A DNA stretch of 64,000 bases from Microbulbifer sp. YPW16 (GCF_021290385.1 NZ_CP089928.1:2030501-2094500), one strand, 5' to 3'. Counted from the first letter of the stretch, positions 1 through 8,387 are shown. The notes: generated from the sequence alone by a model not told the origin. A program made the numbers and translations.

Positions 1-213
1 CCCGATGCCGGAATTATTTCCCCGCTTTTCCCTTCATGTGGGACCGCTATTCCAACAGCATGTCCACGCATGCAATCCGCCCGGTAAAAAGTTGGAAATC
101 CGGTCATGAATCCGGTAAATTCCGCGCTCATTTTTTAACCAGATGCCGGACAGGACGGCCGGACGCCAGCGCGGGGCGAGCTTTACCGCGGTTTGCTGAC
201 CCAGAGGTACCCG
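1..213. other. Left-edge intergenic region
   Basis: No credible gene is seen here. The short plus-strand reading frame that starts at 36 runs into the Tsx-like gene out of frame and has no family signature. The stretch probably carries the promoter of the downstream purine-salvage genes, but no clear -35/-10 pair or purine-repressor palindrome was recognised. Confidence 0.4.
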
Positions 214-1023
214 ATGCAGCTGTCCCTGTCTTCCCTGTCAATTTCTTCCCGATTGGCCGCCGGCCTGGCTGCCCTATCACTGCCGTTCCTGGCCCAGGCC
301 GAGATGCTGTGGCAGGACAACAGCCTCAGCTATCTGTACGGCAATGAGTACGAGGTCGACTACAGCCTGGACACGGACGATTCCAGCCGCAACGTGGTGA
401 CCTTCGAGCACGCCAGTGGCCACAGCTGGGGCGACCTGTTCATGTTCGCCGATTACCTGGCCTCCGATGCGGGCTCCGACGAGCTTTACACCGAGGTGTC
501 ACCGCGCCTGAGCCTGGGCAAGCTCAGTGGCCGCGAACTGTCCTTCGGGCCGGTTAAGGACGTGCTGGCTGCCGGCACACTCGAGTTCGGCAATATGGAC
601 GACCCCAACCATCTCACCGCCACCGGCCCACACTTCACCAATAAGCTGGCGGGCATCGGCTTTGACCTGGCGGTACCGGGCTTCAACTATGTGCAGGCCA
701 ACTTCTACCACCGCATCAATGACGACAGGGCGGACAACGAGCAGCTGACCCTGGTGTGGGCATTGCCGTTTACCCTTGGCAACGCGGACTTCCTCTACGA
801 CGGTTTTATCGACTGGACCAGTGCGTCGGCGGACGCGCACCCGAGCATGAATTTTGCATCCCAGCTGAAATGGGATGTCGGCGCCCGCTGGGGCCAGCCG
901 AAATCCCTGTATGCAGGCATCGAGTACGTGCATTGGAACGATAAATTCGGTATCAAGGACGGCTCCTTCGGTATCGACTCCAATGAACGCAACATAAACC
1001 TGCTGCTCAAGTATCATTTTTAA
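214..1023 (+). CDS. Tsx/OmpK-like outer-membrane nucleoside channel
   Basis: This is a predicted outer-membrane beta-barrel that lets nucleosides cross the outer membrane. The ATG at 214 is chosen over the in-frame TTG at 193 because AGAGG lies 6 bases upstream and the product then begins with a clean signal peptide (hydrophobic core, cut after a Leu-Ala-Gln-Ala motif). The mature part alternates short aromatic strands with polar turns (motifs such as DNSLSYLYG near the start) and ends in a terminal Phe (KYHF), the usual beta-barrel assembly signal. Its length of about 269 residues fits the Tsx/OmpK family. A base permease and a phosphoribosyltransferase follow on the same strand with small gaps, which supports a purine or nucleoside uptake role. 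Substrate preference cannot be read from sequence. Confidence 0.82.
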   Translation: MQLSLSSLSISSRLAAGLAALSLPFLAQAEMLWQDNSLSYLYGNEYEVDYSLDTDDSSRNVVTFEHASGHSWGDLFMFADYLASDAGSDELYTEVSPRLSLGKLSGRELSFGPVKDVLAAGTLEFGNMDDPNHLTATGPHFTNKLAGIGFDLAVPGFNYVQANFYHRINDDRADNEQLTLVWALPFTLGNADFLYDGFIDWTSASADAHPSMNFASQLKWDVGARWGQPKSLYAGIEYVHWNDKFGIKDGSFGIDSNERNINLLLKYHF

Positions 1024-1050
1024 GCATTACTTTCGGGATTAAACCAGACC

Positions 1051-2406
1051 ATGAACCAAGCCCCCGCTTCTGCGACCGACAAGACCGCAGTACCCCAGTC
1101 GCCCGGGAAAGCCTCACTGCTGGAGCGCCTCTTCAAGCTGTCCGAGCGCCAGAGCAGTGTCCGCCAGGAAATAATTGCCGGTGTCACCACCTTCCTGACG
1201 ATGGCCTATATCATCTTTGTTAACCCGAACATCATGGCCGCAGCCGGCATGGACAAGGGTGCGGTGTTCACGGCCACCTGCCTGGCCGCGGCCATCGGCT
1301 GCCTCATTATGGGGCTCTACGCCAACTACCCCTTCGCACTGGCACCGGGCATGGGCCTGAACGCCTTCTTCAGCTTCGTGGTCGTCGGGGAGATGGGCTA
1401 CAGCTGGCAGGTAGCCCTGGGGGCGGTATTTATCTCCGGTGTGGTTTTCCTGCTGCTGAGTATCTTCAAGGTGCGGCAGTGGATTATCGACAGTATTCCC
1501 ATGTCCCTGCGGCAGGCACTGGCGGCGGGCGTGGGCCTGTTCCTGGCCATTATCGCGCTGAAGAGCGCCGGCATTGTGGTCGCCAGCCCGGCCACCCTGG
1601 TAACCCTGGGGGATATGACCTCCAGCGATGCCATCCTGGCCGCGCTGAGCTTCTTCCTGATCACCGCGCTGGCGTTCCGGCGCATGCTGGGTGCCGTGAT
1701 GATCGGCATTCTTGTCACCACCGCGATTTCACTGGTGATGGGCAAGGTGCAATACGCCGGCCTGGTTTCCGCCCCGCCGAGCATGGCAGCGACATTCATG
1801 CAGCTGGATATTGCCGGCGCCTTTGAAGTGGGCATGATCAGCGTGATCTTCGCCTTCCTGTTCGTCGACCTGTTCGATACCGCCGGCACCCTGCTGAGCA
1901 CCGCCGACCGGGCCAAGCTACTGGATAAAGAGGGCAAGCTGCCGGGCATGGGCAAGGCGCTGATGGCCGACAGCTCGGCCTCTGCCGTGGGCTCCCTGCT
2001 GGGTTCCTCCACCACCACGACTTATGTCGAAAGCACTGCGGGCGTTGCCGCTGGCGGACGCACCGGCCTCACCGCCGTGGTCTGTGCCGGCCTGTTCCTG
2101 CTGGCCCTGTTTTTCTCGCCGCTGGTGGGTATGGTGCCCGCCTACGCCACCGCCGGTGCCCTGATGTACGTGGCAGTGCTGATGACTTCGGGCCTGTCCT
2201 CCATCGACTGGGATGACATTACCGAGGCGGCTCCGGCGGTCATCGCCGCGGTAATGATGCCGCTGTCTTTCTCCATCGCCAACGGTATCGCCCTGGGCTT
2301 TATCGCTTACGCGGTCATCAAGACCCTGAGCGGTCGCTCGCGGGATGTCAGCATCAGTGTTTACCTGCTGGCGGCCCTGTTCATTGCCAAGTTTGTATTT
2401 TTCTAA
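1051..2406 (+). CDS. AzgA-type NCS2 adenine/guanine/hypoxanthine permease
   Basis: This is an inner-membrane purine-base:proton symporter of the AzgA branch of the nucleobase-cation symporter-2 superfamily. The 451-residue product has a short polar N-terminus and then many hydrophobic spans. Family hallmarks are visible: EIIAGVTTFLTMAYIIFVNP near residues 40-60, ALAPGMGLNAFF near 93, and the VDLFDTAGTLL segment in the second half followed by the SSTTTTYVES segment. It starts 27 bases after the Tsx-like gene and is followed 14 bases later by a phosphoribosyltransferase. The three probably form one transcript that imports bases and traps them as nucleotides. Which base is preferred is an inference only. 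Confidence 0.9.
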   Translation: MNQAPASATDKTAVPQSPGKASLLERLFKLSERQSSVRQEIIAGVTTFLTMAYIIFVNPNIMAAAGMDKGAVFTATCLAAAIGCLIMGLYANYPFALAPGMGLNAFFSFVVVGEMGYSWQVALGAVFISGVVFLLLSIFKVRQWIIDSIPMSLRQALAAGVGLFLAIIALKSAGIVVASPATLVTLGDMTSSDAILAALSFFLITALAFRRMLGAVMIGILVTTAISLVMGKVQYAGLVSAPPSMAATFMQLDIAGAFEVGMISVIFAFLFVDLFDTAGTLLSTADRAKLLDKEGKLPGMGKALMADSSASAVGSLLGSSTTTTYVESTAGVAAGGRTGLTAVVCAGLFLLALFFSPLVGMVPAYATAGALMYVAVLMTSGLSSIDWDDITEAAPAVIAAVMMPLSFSIANGIALGFIAYAVIKTLSGRSRDVSISVYLLAALFIAKFVFF

Positions 2407-2420
2407 GGTAGGGAAGTAAC

Positions 2421-3002
2421 GTGAAGAAGCATTTTATCAGCGCGCAGCAACTGCTGGCAGACTCCTACGCACTGGCAGAGCAGGTTTTCCAGAGCGGTTT
2501 CCGCCCCAACTACATTGTCGGCGTCTGGCGTGGCGGCGCACCCGTGGGTATCGCCGTGCAGGAGCTGCTGCACGTGATGGGCGTGGACGCGGACCATATT
2601 GCCATCCGCACCTCGTCCTACACCGGTATTGGCCAGCGCGACAAGCATGTGCGGGTGCATGGCCTGACCTACCTGATCAAGCGCCTTGAGTCCCACGACA
2701 ACCTGCTGATCGTGGACGACGTGCACGACTCAGGCCTCAGCATCGACCAGACCATCAAGGACCTGCAAAAGGCCTGCAAGAAGAACACCCCGCAGATCCG
2801 CGTGGCGACGCCATACTACAAGCCGGCGAACAACAAGACCGAGCGCGAGCCGGATTACTTTATCCACAAGACCAGCCAGTGGCTGGTGTTCCCGCATGAG
2901 ATCGACGGCCTGACCCGCGCGGAAATCCTGGAGAACAAACCGGAACTGGCACCCTACATCGACCGCATTGCCACCGCCGATGCGGAGCCTGCCCCCGCCT
3001 GA
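2421..3002 (+). CDS. Hypoxanthine/xanthine-type phosphoribosyltransferase
   Basis: This cytosolic purine-salvage enzyme transfers phosphoribose from PRPP to a purine base. The 193-residue product shows the type I PRTase core: the IVGVWRGGAPVG phosphate-binding loop near residues 32-43 and the PRPP motif LLIVDDVHDSG near 94-104, in which two acidic residues precede the small residues that hold PRPP. It lies 14 bases behind the AzgA-type permease with a plausible AGGGAAG ribosome site, so it is probably cotranscribed with it. A perfect hairpin just past the stop probably ends the transcript. The exact base (hypoxanthine, guanine or xanthine) is not resolved. Confidence 0.85.
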   Translation: MKKHFISAQQLLADSYALAEQVFQSGFRPNYIVGVWRGGAPVGIAVQELLHVMGVDADHIAIRTSSYTGIGQRDKHVRVHGLTYLIKRLESHDNLLIVDDVHDSGLSIDQTIKDLQKACKKNTPQIRVATPYYKPANNKTEREPDYFIHKTSQWLVFPHEIDGLTRAEILENKPELAPYIDRIATADAEPAPA

Positions 3003-3015
3003 CATTTATGATTAT

Positions 3016-3043
3016 CGGGGGCAGGAATGCCCCCGCCTGTTTT
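3016..3043 (+). terminator. Hairpin terminator after the purine-salvage genes
   Basis: CGGGGGCA and TGCCCCCG pair perfectly (8 bp) around a GGAA loop, 14 bases after the phosphoribosyltransferase stop. A short T-run (TGTTTTC) follows a few bases later. Confidence 0.7.
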
Positions 3044-3480
3044 CAGGGCAACGCCCGACCCTTTCTTCTTTCCTCCCTTTACCATCATCACCAGATCCCC
3101 AAGCTGGCCTGCAAGGCATGAATCGCCATGGTCATAGCTCTGGCGAGCAATCCCAGTAAGCCAGGATTTAGCCGGGCAGTACCCCACACAAATTCACTGT
3201 GTGATTCACACTCTCGCCGCAGCCTTTCGCCTGCCTGAAAATCAACTATCTTCCCATAAGAGCGATGCCGCTCTGCGTGAAAAGAAAAAATACGTTCGAC
3301 ATAGCTTTCCGACCCAAATGGCACTCTGGTACATACTGCAATTACATTATCTTACACCCGGTCGTAGGCGGCGCCAGCGGGTGCTATAAAACGCGCCAGA
3401 GTGAGAGCTGGGAGTGCAGCAGTCCCCGGGGAATCGGGCTGCCGGGCAGTGTTTATCACTACCGAAGATAAGGATTATTG
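3044..3480. other. Intergenic stretch without a recognised gene
   Basis: About 440 bases separate the purine-salvage terminator from the small membrane protein. Short reading frames here show no family signature or good ribosome site. The promoter of the next gene is probably in the last 100 bases, but no consensus match is convincing. Confidence 0.4.
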
Positions 3481-3759
3481 ATGAAAGCATTTTTGATCAA
3501 CGCCCTGGGGCTTTTCGGCTCCTGGCAGCTGATAGACATTTCTTCAGAAAGCACTTTCCGGTCGGGTATTGCCCCGGTGATTTTCACCTTCTTTCTTGTT
3601 TCGTCCCTGTTGTGGCTGGTTGTCACTTTCGGTAAAGACCAGCGCAGTGGCAGCAGGCAGTATTCCGGGGGCGACGCAGCCGGCATCTCCAGCGCCAGCA
3701 ATGGTGCAGACGGTGGTGGTGGTGGTGGTGGTGGTGATGGTGGTGGTGGCGACTGCTAA
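3481..3759 (+). CDS. Small two-span membrane protein with a glycine-run tail ending in Cys
   Basis: No known family is recognised with certainty. The 92-residue product starts at the ATG at 3481, with AAGGA a few bases upstream. It has two hydrophobic stretches (about residues 3-17 and 31-47), a basic segment (GKDQRSGSR), and then a low-complexity tail of about 25 residues that is mostly glycine and ends Asp-Cys. The tail is encoded by a GGT trinucleotide run at roughly 3711-3749, which is prone to slippage. The next several hundred bases look degraded, so this may be the surviving part of a larger locus. Confidence 0.55.
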   Translation: MKAFLINALGLFGSWQLIDISSESTFRSGIAPVIFTFFLVSSLLWLVVTFGKDQRSGSRQYSGGDAAGISSASNGADGGGGGGGGDGGGGDC

Positions 3760-4283
3760 CCCTCTATCAGGCGCAGCCTGATCCAGTTTCCCACCCGCCG
3801 AACCCGCACCGTTTTAATATTGCCCGGCCGGGCCACTCTCACATACAAACAGCTGCCGCTGGTCACGGCTTCACTGACTGCTGTTTGCCGTCCGTTTAAG
3901 CTGGATATCAATCGGCAGAACAGCACCAGAAGCTGGCGCCCATGTTCGATTACGCACTGAATACGCTGGATATTGATGCCTCCTTCTTTACCTAAATCGT
4001 CGATTACCTGTCCGAAAATGGTTATTCCCCGGCCAGTGATATTTATCTCTCGGCACTATGTGACCTCGGCGAGGGTGAGGTCGGCGAGGGCATCGACCGC
4101 TGCCAGCTGGTTGCACTGAAGACATAAACCCCCAGCGCGAGGCTCCGGGCCAGCTTTATCTCGCCCCACGGGAGCGGTATCCTTGCCGCTAGCTGGTAAT
4201 GTGATGGGGCCCTGTGACTGTGTTCACAAAGTAAGCGCCCCTGTTCTACGGCAGGAAATCCGCGCACCTGGTAAGTCACCCCG
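3760..4283. other. Mostly non-coding stretch with decayed coding traces
   Basis: No intact gene is seen between the Gly-rich protein and the kinase. A broken plus-strand frame is listed separately. The final 150 bases are the probable promoter region of the kinase gene. Confidence 0.4.
3942..4127 (+). pseudogene. Possible decayed small gene with an internal stop
   Basis: From the ATG at 3942 the frame reads 17 residues to a TAA at 3993. It then continues in the same frame for another 43 residues of protein-like composition (with IVDYLSENGYSPASDIYLSA early in it) to a TAA at 4125. The repeated Asp-Tyr pattern on both sides of the stop suggests a single reading frame broken by a nonsense change. 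No family is recognised, and the signal is weak because of the short length. Confidence 0.25.
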
Positions 4284-5759
4284 ATGAGTCATCCCGATCT
4301 CGAAATTCCCGGTTACACGGTCCACGGCCAGATCGGCCATGGCGGTATGGCCTCGGTGTACCTGGCCACCCAGGAATCCCTGAATCGCAAGGTGGCCATC
4401 AAGGTACTGCGCAAAAGTGCCGATGAGTCGCTCAATGCGCGCTTTATCAGGGAAGCGCACTTTATCGCCAGCCTGGCCAACCCACATATCATCACCATCC
4501 ACGATATCTCGACTCTCCCCAGCGGCGATTACTACATCGCCATGGAGCTCCTGGACGGTGGTGATCTCAGCGAGAACCAGGAACGGTTCCGGAAGCCCGG
4601 TGCAATCCTGCAGCTGATCCGGCAAATTGCCGAGGGCCTGGCGGTGGTGCACGACAAGGGCATCATCCACCGGGACGTGAAGCCGGCGAATATCCTCTTT
4701 CGTGCCGATGGCACGGCGGTATTGACGGATTTCGGTATCGCCAAGGATGCCGACAACAACTCGGACCTGACCCAGGCCGGTTTCAGCCTGGGCAGCCCGT
4801 CCTACAGCAGCCCGGAGCAGGCCCAGGGACAGCCGCTGGATATCACCACCGATATTTACGGCCTGGGCGTGATCCTGCTGGAGTTGCTGCTGGGCTACAA
4901 TCCCTTCAAGGGCGACAGCCACACCTCCACCGCCATCAACCATATCCAGCAACCGATCCCGACCCTGCCCGCGGAGCTGGATTACCTGTCACCGCTGCTG
5001 TCACGCATGCTGGCAAAGCAATCCGCGCAGCGCTTCCAGTCCTGCCATGAACTGGCTGCTGCCATTACAACATTGGTCGATAGCCCGACCGGAACGCGTA
5101 TCGCCACTGCCCGCGGGCCAGCACTGACGGCTCCCCAGTGGCTGAAAGGGAAAGCAGCTCCCGTCGCTGGCGCCGCCGTGCTGGCACTGGCCGCCGTCAT
5201 CATGGCGCTGACTTACGAGAGCGAGACCGACCGCCGGATTCGCGAACTGCTGGAACTCGCGGGGCGGGGCCTGCAGGAAGGCCGCTATATATCACCGGAA
5301 GAGGACAATGCGCGCTACTACTACCGCCAGGTCCTGCTGCTGGATGGCGACAACCCGGCAGCAGCCCGGGGACTGCAGGCAGTGACAGAGAAACGTATCG
5401 AGGCCCTGGTTATCATGGGCGCAGAGGCGATCGAGCATGATCGACTGCACCGCCCCAAGAACGACAATGCTATCCACTACTATCGTGAGGCCCTGACCCT
5501 GGACCCGGACAATCCCCAGGCCACTGCCGGGATCGGGCAGGTAACCGCGGAATATATCCGCCGCGCCCGCGCCGGCCTGCTCGAAGACGACCTGGAGCGT
5601 GCAGACTACAACGTGAAATGGGGCCTACGCGTCAGTCCGGATAACGGGGAGCTGCTGGCAATGCGATCAGAGCTGGACAAGAGGATGCCGGCCGCAAAGA
5701 AATTTATTCGCGATGTGTTCGGCAAGCTGCGCGAGGCTGTGGACAGCGAAGAGGGTTGA
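4284..5759 (+). CDS. Membrane-anchored Ser/Thr protein kinase with repeat-type C-terminal domain
   Basis: This is a Hanks-type protein kinase tethered to the inner membrane. Residues 10-265 hold the kinase: Gly-rich loop GHGGMASVY (18-26), ATP lysine in VAIK (Lys40), catalytic HRDVKPANI (Asp131), DFG (Asp149) and the activation-segment end SPSYSSPEQ (171-179). All key residues are present, so it should be active. One membrane span lies at about 292-310. The remaining 180 residues carry helical TPR-like units with the recurring pattern N-A-hh-Y-Y-R (NARYYYRQVLLLDGDNPAA and NAIHYYREALTLDPDNPQA), probably a periplasmic or protein-binding region. No phosphatase or obvious substrate gene is adjacent. 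Confidence 0.88.
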   Translation: MSHPDLEIPGYTVHGQIGHGGMASVYLATQESLNRKVAIKVLRKSADESLNARFIREAHFIASLANPHIITIHDISTLPSGDYYIAMELLDGGDLSENQERFRKPGAILQLIRQIAEGLAVVHDKGIIHRDVKPANILFRADGTAVLTDFGIAKDADNNSDLTQAGFSLGSPSYSSPEQAQGQPLDITTDIYGLGVILLELLLGYNPFKGDSHTSTAINHIQQPIPTLPAELDYLSPLLSRMLAKQSAQRFQSCHELAAAITTLVDSPTGTRIATARGPALTAPQWLKGKAAPVAGAAVLALAAVIMALTYESETDRRIRELLELAGRGLQEGRYISPEEDNARYYYRQVLLLDGDNPAAARGLQAVTEKRIEALVIMGAEAIEHDRLHRPKNDNAIHYYREALTLDPDNPQATAGIGQVTAEYIRRARAGLLEDDLERADYNVKWGLRVSPDNGELLAMRSELDKRMPAAKKFIRDVFGKLREAVDSEEG

Positions 5760-5825
5760 TTCTTTCGCGCAGGTAAATCCGCCCAGGGGTAAATATCGAT
5801 TGCCGGCGGGGATATCAGGAACCTG

Positions 5826-5917
5826 TGGTAGGGACGGTGGGAATCGAACCCACAACCTGCCGCTTATCTGGCGCTTCGGGGTATAAACCCGCTGCTATAC
5901 CGTTGAGCTACGTCCCC
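5826..5917 (-). tRNA. Atypical tRNA with a 22-nt variable region, predicted anticodon UAU
   Basis: Read on the minus strand, the parts fold as follows: acceptor GGGGACG with CGTCCCT (first pair G-U), then discriminator A and an encoded CCA. The D-arm is GCTC/TAGC. The anticodon stem CGGG/CCCG holds the 7-base loop TTTATAC, giving U33, anticodon UAU and A37. The T-arm is GTGGG/CCCAC with loop TTCGATT. Between the anticodon and T arms lie 22 bases, which is class-II size (as in Ser, Leu or Sec tRNAs) although the D-arm looks class I. UAU would read the Ile codon AUA, but the long variable arm does not fit Ile tRNAs, so the isotype is left open. The total length is 92 nt with CCA. Confidence 0.7.
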
Positions 5918-5967
5918 GGCAACCACCTTCCGGGCCACCATGATGGCGGCAATGCTCACCTGCCTTC

Positions 5968-6894
5968 TTATCTGTCATGTACGTCAGCGAGACATTCCCA
6001 CAGCGTCGCCACTATCCGCGAGGGCTTCGGTGAGATCCGCTGTATAGCCACGAACTCACACTGGTACTGGTAGCGCAGCGGGCAGATCGCGCGGATTTCC
6101 CCTTTCTTCACGAACGTCTCCGCATAATGATCCGGCAGGTAGCCGATATAACGGCCCGACTGCAGGCAGTGCACGATGGCTTCCTGGTCGTTGACGGTGA
6201 TATCCCGCTCCAGCCCCAGCCGGTTGCCCACCTCCATGTTCGGGGAGTGATAGCCCAGCCCGGCATATTTGCAGCCGCGGATCGCGGTATCGTCAATGGA
6301 GATATCCGCGGTGTCGAACAGCGGATGACGGTAGCCGCAGTAGAGGTACATCTGCTCATCAAACAGGTGCTGGTAGCTGAGGCTGGGGGAAGCCCGGTGC
6401 GCCGGGATCACCCCCAGCTGGAAACGCCCCTCCATCACGCCGCGCTCGATCTCGTTAATGGGCTCGATATGGATATCCAGGCTCACCTCCGGTGCCAGGT
6501 CATCGAAGCGGCGCAGGGCGTCGGCGATATGGGCGGCGGGGTTGGTGACCATCTTGTCGAACAGGGCGATGGCAATATGGCCGGTCATGCGCCGGTGCAC
6601 GTCCGCCACCTCGCCCCGGAAGGCGTCCAGGGAGGCCAGCAGCTTGAGCGTGGCCTGGTAGATCTGGCGGCCCTCATCGGTCAGGGCAAAGCCGGCGCGA
6701 CCGCGCCGGCACAGGGTGACCCCGAGGCGCACCTCCAGGTCCTTGATATGGCGGCTGATGGTGGAGCGCCCCACGTTCAGCTCCAGTTCCGCCGCCGAGA
6801 AGCCACCGGCCTCGGCCACGGCACGGAATACCCGCAACAGGCGCAGGTCGATATCGGAGAGCTGCCCCAGCAGGGCCGCCTGTTTACGCGCCAT
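5968..6894 (-). CDS. LysR-family transcriptional regulator of the divergent aminotransferase/mmsA operon
   Basis: This is a DNA-binding regulator of 308 residues. The ATG at 6894 is preferred over the GTG at 6906 because GAGGG sits 5 bases ahead of it. The N-terminal winged helix is typical (LRVFRAVAEAGGFSAAELEL, then GRSTISRHIKDLEVRLG), although it uses the less usual order in which the recognition helix reads STISRHI. A linker helix and the substrate-sensing domain follow from about residue 90. It is transcribed away from an omega-amino-acid aminotransferase and mmsA, with LysR-type palindromes in between, so it most likely controls that operon in response to an amine or semialdehyde. The effector is unknown. 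Confidence 0.9.
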   Translation of the reverse strand: MARKQAALLGQLSDIDLRLLRVFRAVAEAGGFSAAELELNVGRSTISRHIKDLEVRLGVTLCRRGRAGFALTDEGRQIYQATLKLLASLDAFRGEVADVHRRMTGHIAIALFDKMVTNPAAHIADALRRFDDLAPEVSLDIHIEPINEIERGVMEGRFQLGVIPAHRASPSLSYQHLFDEQMYLYCGYRHPLFDTADISIDDTAIRGCKYAGLGYHSPNMEVGNRLGLERDITVNDQEAIVHCLQSGRYIGYLPDHYAETFVKKGEIRAICPLRYQYQCEFVAIQRISPKPSRIVATLWECLADVHDR

Positions 6895-6925
6895 CGTTAC
6901 CCTCACTCAAAGTCGGCCACCCCTT

Positions 6926-6975
6926 AGTTGCATATTAGTGAAACCAAAGATCGATAAATTGCAGTTTATGCAACT
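6926..6975. promoter_or_regulatory. Candidate LysR operator between the divergent regulator and aminotransferase
   Basis: AGTTGCATA at 6926-6934 is an exact inverted repeat of TATGCAACT at 6967-6975. Within this region TTGCA-N5-TGCAA (6959-6973) is a perfect T-N11-A LysR box, and TTGCA-N5-GTGAA (6928-6942) is a weaker one. The centres are about 31 bases apart, close to three helical turns, which suits a LysR tetramer. The role is inferred from position and pattern. Confidence 0.65.
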
Positions 6976-7037
6976 TTGAGCTTCACCTAAAGTCCTGGCA
7001 TCCCACATCAACAATCCGTGTCTTCCGGAGAATAACA

Positions 7038-8378
7038 ATGAGTGACAACTACGCCGGGCTGACCCAGTCACAGCTGGATGCCCACTGGATGGCTTACACG
7101 GGCAACCGCCAGTTCAAGCGCGACCCCCGCATCATCACCGGTGCCGACGGTTGCTACTACACCAGTGCCGACGGCCGCCGTATCTTCGACGGCCTGTCGG
7201 GCCTGTGGACCTGCGGTGCGGGCCACAACCGGGCGGAGATCGCCGAGGCAGTGAGCAAACAGCTGAGCACCCTGGACTACGCCCCGGCCTTCCAGTTCGG
7301 CCACCCCAAGGCATTCCAGCTGGCCGAGCGCATCACCCGGTTCATGCCCGAGGGCCTGAACCGGGTGTTCTTTACCGGTTCCGGCTCCGAGTCCGCAGAA
7401 ACCTCGCTGAAGATCGCCCGCGCCTACTGGCGCAAGAAGGGCATGCCGTCCAAGACCAAGCTGATCGGCCGTGCCAAGGGCTACCATGGGGTGAACTTCG
7501 GCGGCATCAGTGTTGGCGGCATCGGGGCCAATCGCGCCCTCTACGGCGCTGCGGTGGACGCTGACCACCTGGCCCATACCGTACTGCCGGAGAACCGCTT
7601 CAGCCGGGGCATGCCGGAGGAAGGTGCCCACCTGGCCGACGAGCTGCTGGAGCTGGTGGCGCTGCACGATGCCTCCAACATCGCCGCGGTGATTGTCGAG
7701 CCCATGGCTGGTTCCGCCGGCGTGCTGCCGCCGCCCAGGGGCTACCTGCAGCGCCTGCGGGAGATCTGCGACCAGCACGATATCCTGCTGATCTTCGATG
7801 AGGTGATCACTGCCTTCGGCCGCATGGGGGCCGCCACCGGTGCCGAGGCCTTCGGCGTGACCCCGGACATCATCAACACCGCCAAGCAGCTCACCAACGG
7901 CGCCGTGCCCATGGGTGCGGTTATCGCCAGGCAGGAGATCTACGACACCTTTATGGAACAGGGTGGCCCCGACTACCTGCTGGAGCTGCCCCACGGCTAT
8001 ACCTACTCCGCCCACCCGGTCGCCTGCGCCGCGGCACTGGCATCGCTGGACATCCTGGAGAAGGAAAACCTGTTCGCCCGCGCCGGCGAGCTGGCCGTCG
8101 TGCTGGAGGACCGGGTGCACCAGCTGCAGGGCCTGCCGCTGGTCACCGATATCCGCAACTGCGGCGTGGCCGCCGGCCTCACCATCGAGGCGGCGCCTGG
8201 CGAACCGCTGCTGCGGCCCTTCCAGATTGCGATGAAAATGTGGGAGAAAGGCTTCTATGTGCGCTACGGTGGCGACACCGTGCAGCTGGGCATGCCCTTC
8301 GTCGCCCAGCCGGAAGAGATCGACAGCCTGGTCAGCGCACTGGGCGATGCCATCAAGCAGGTGGCGGACAGCCAATAA
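7038..8378 (+). CDS. Class III omega-amino-acid:pyruvate aminotransferase
   Basis: This cytosolic PLP enzyme moves the amino group from a terminal amine such as beta-alanine to pyruvate, giving a semialdehyde and alanine. The 446-residue product has the fold-I class III marks: the FFTGSGSESAETSLKIAR phosphate-binding segment near residues 110-127, the cofactor aspartate in IFDEVITAFGR near 254, and the Schiff-base lysine Lys283 in NTAKQLTNG. The N-terminal DAHWMAYTGNRQFKRDPRI stretch is typical of beta-alanine:pyruvate transaminases. The ATG at 7038 follows CCGGAGAA. It is the first gene of an operon with mmsA, divergent from a LysR gene. Beta-alanine is the favoured substrate, but other omega-amines are possible. 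Confidence 0.88.
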   Translation: MSDNYAGLTQSQLDAHWMAYTGNRQFKRDPRIITGADGCYYTSADGRRIFDGLSGLWTCGAGHNRAEIAEAVSKQLSTLDYAPAFQFGHPKAFQLAERITRFMPEGLNRVFFTGSGSESAETSLKIARAYWRKKGMPSKTKLIGRAKGYHGVNFGGISVGGIGANRALYGAAVDADHLAHTVLPENRFSRGMPEEGAHLADELLELVALHDASNIAAVIVEPMAGSAGVLPPPRGYLQRLREICDQHDILLIFDEVITAFGRMGAATGAEAFGVTPDIINTAKQLTNGAVPMGAVIARQEIYDTFMEQGGPDYLLELPHGYTYSAHPVACAAALASLDILEKENLFARAGELAVVLEDRVHQLQGLPLVTDIRNCGVAAGLTIEAAPGEPLLRPFQIAMKMWEKGFYVRYGGDTVQLGMPFVAQPEEIDSLVSALGDAIKQVADSQ

Positions 8379-8387
8379 AAAAACATG

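Noticed and set aside
36-347. A 103-residue frame at the left edge
   Set aside because: It runs out of frame into the Tsx-like gene and lacks both family motifs and a ribosome site.
5850-5875. Possible GAT (Ile) anticodon within the long segment of the tRNA
   Set aside because: The candidate loop lacks U33 and a 5-bp stem. The UAU loop has both U33 and A37 and a 4-bp stem.
5825-6073. A plus-strand frame beginning with a V-G-T-V-G-I-E-P-T-T pattern
   Set aside because: This is the well-known false protein produced by translating the antisense of a tRNA. The tRNA on the minus strand explains it.
7068-8375. A 435-residue open frame on the minus strand over the aminotransferase gene
   Set aside because: It is the antisense shadow of a high-GC coding gene. 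Composition is rich in Gln, Val, Gly and His without any family motif, and the plus strand encodes a complete class III aminotransferase.
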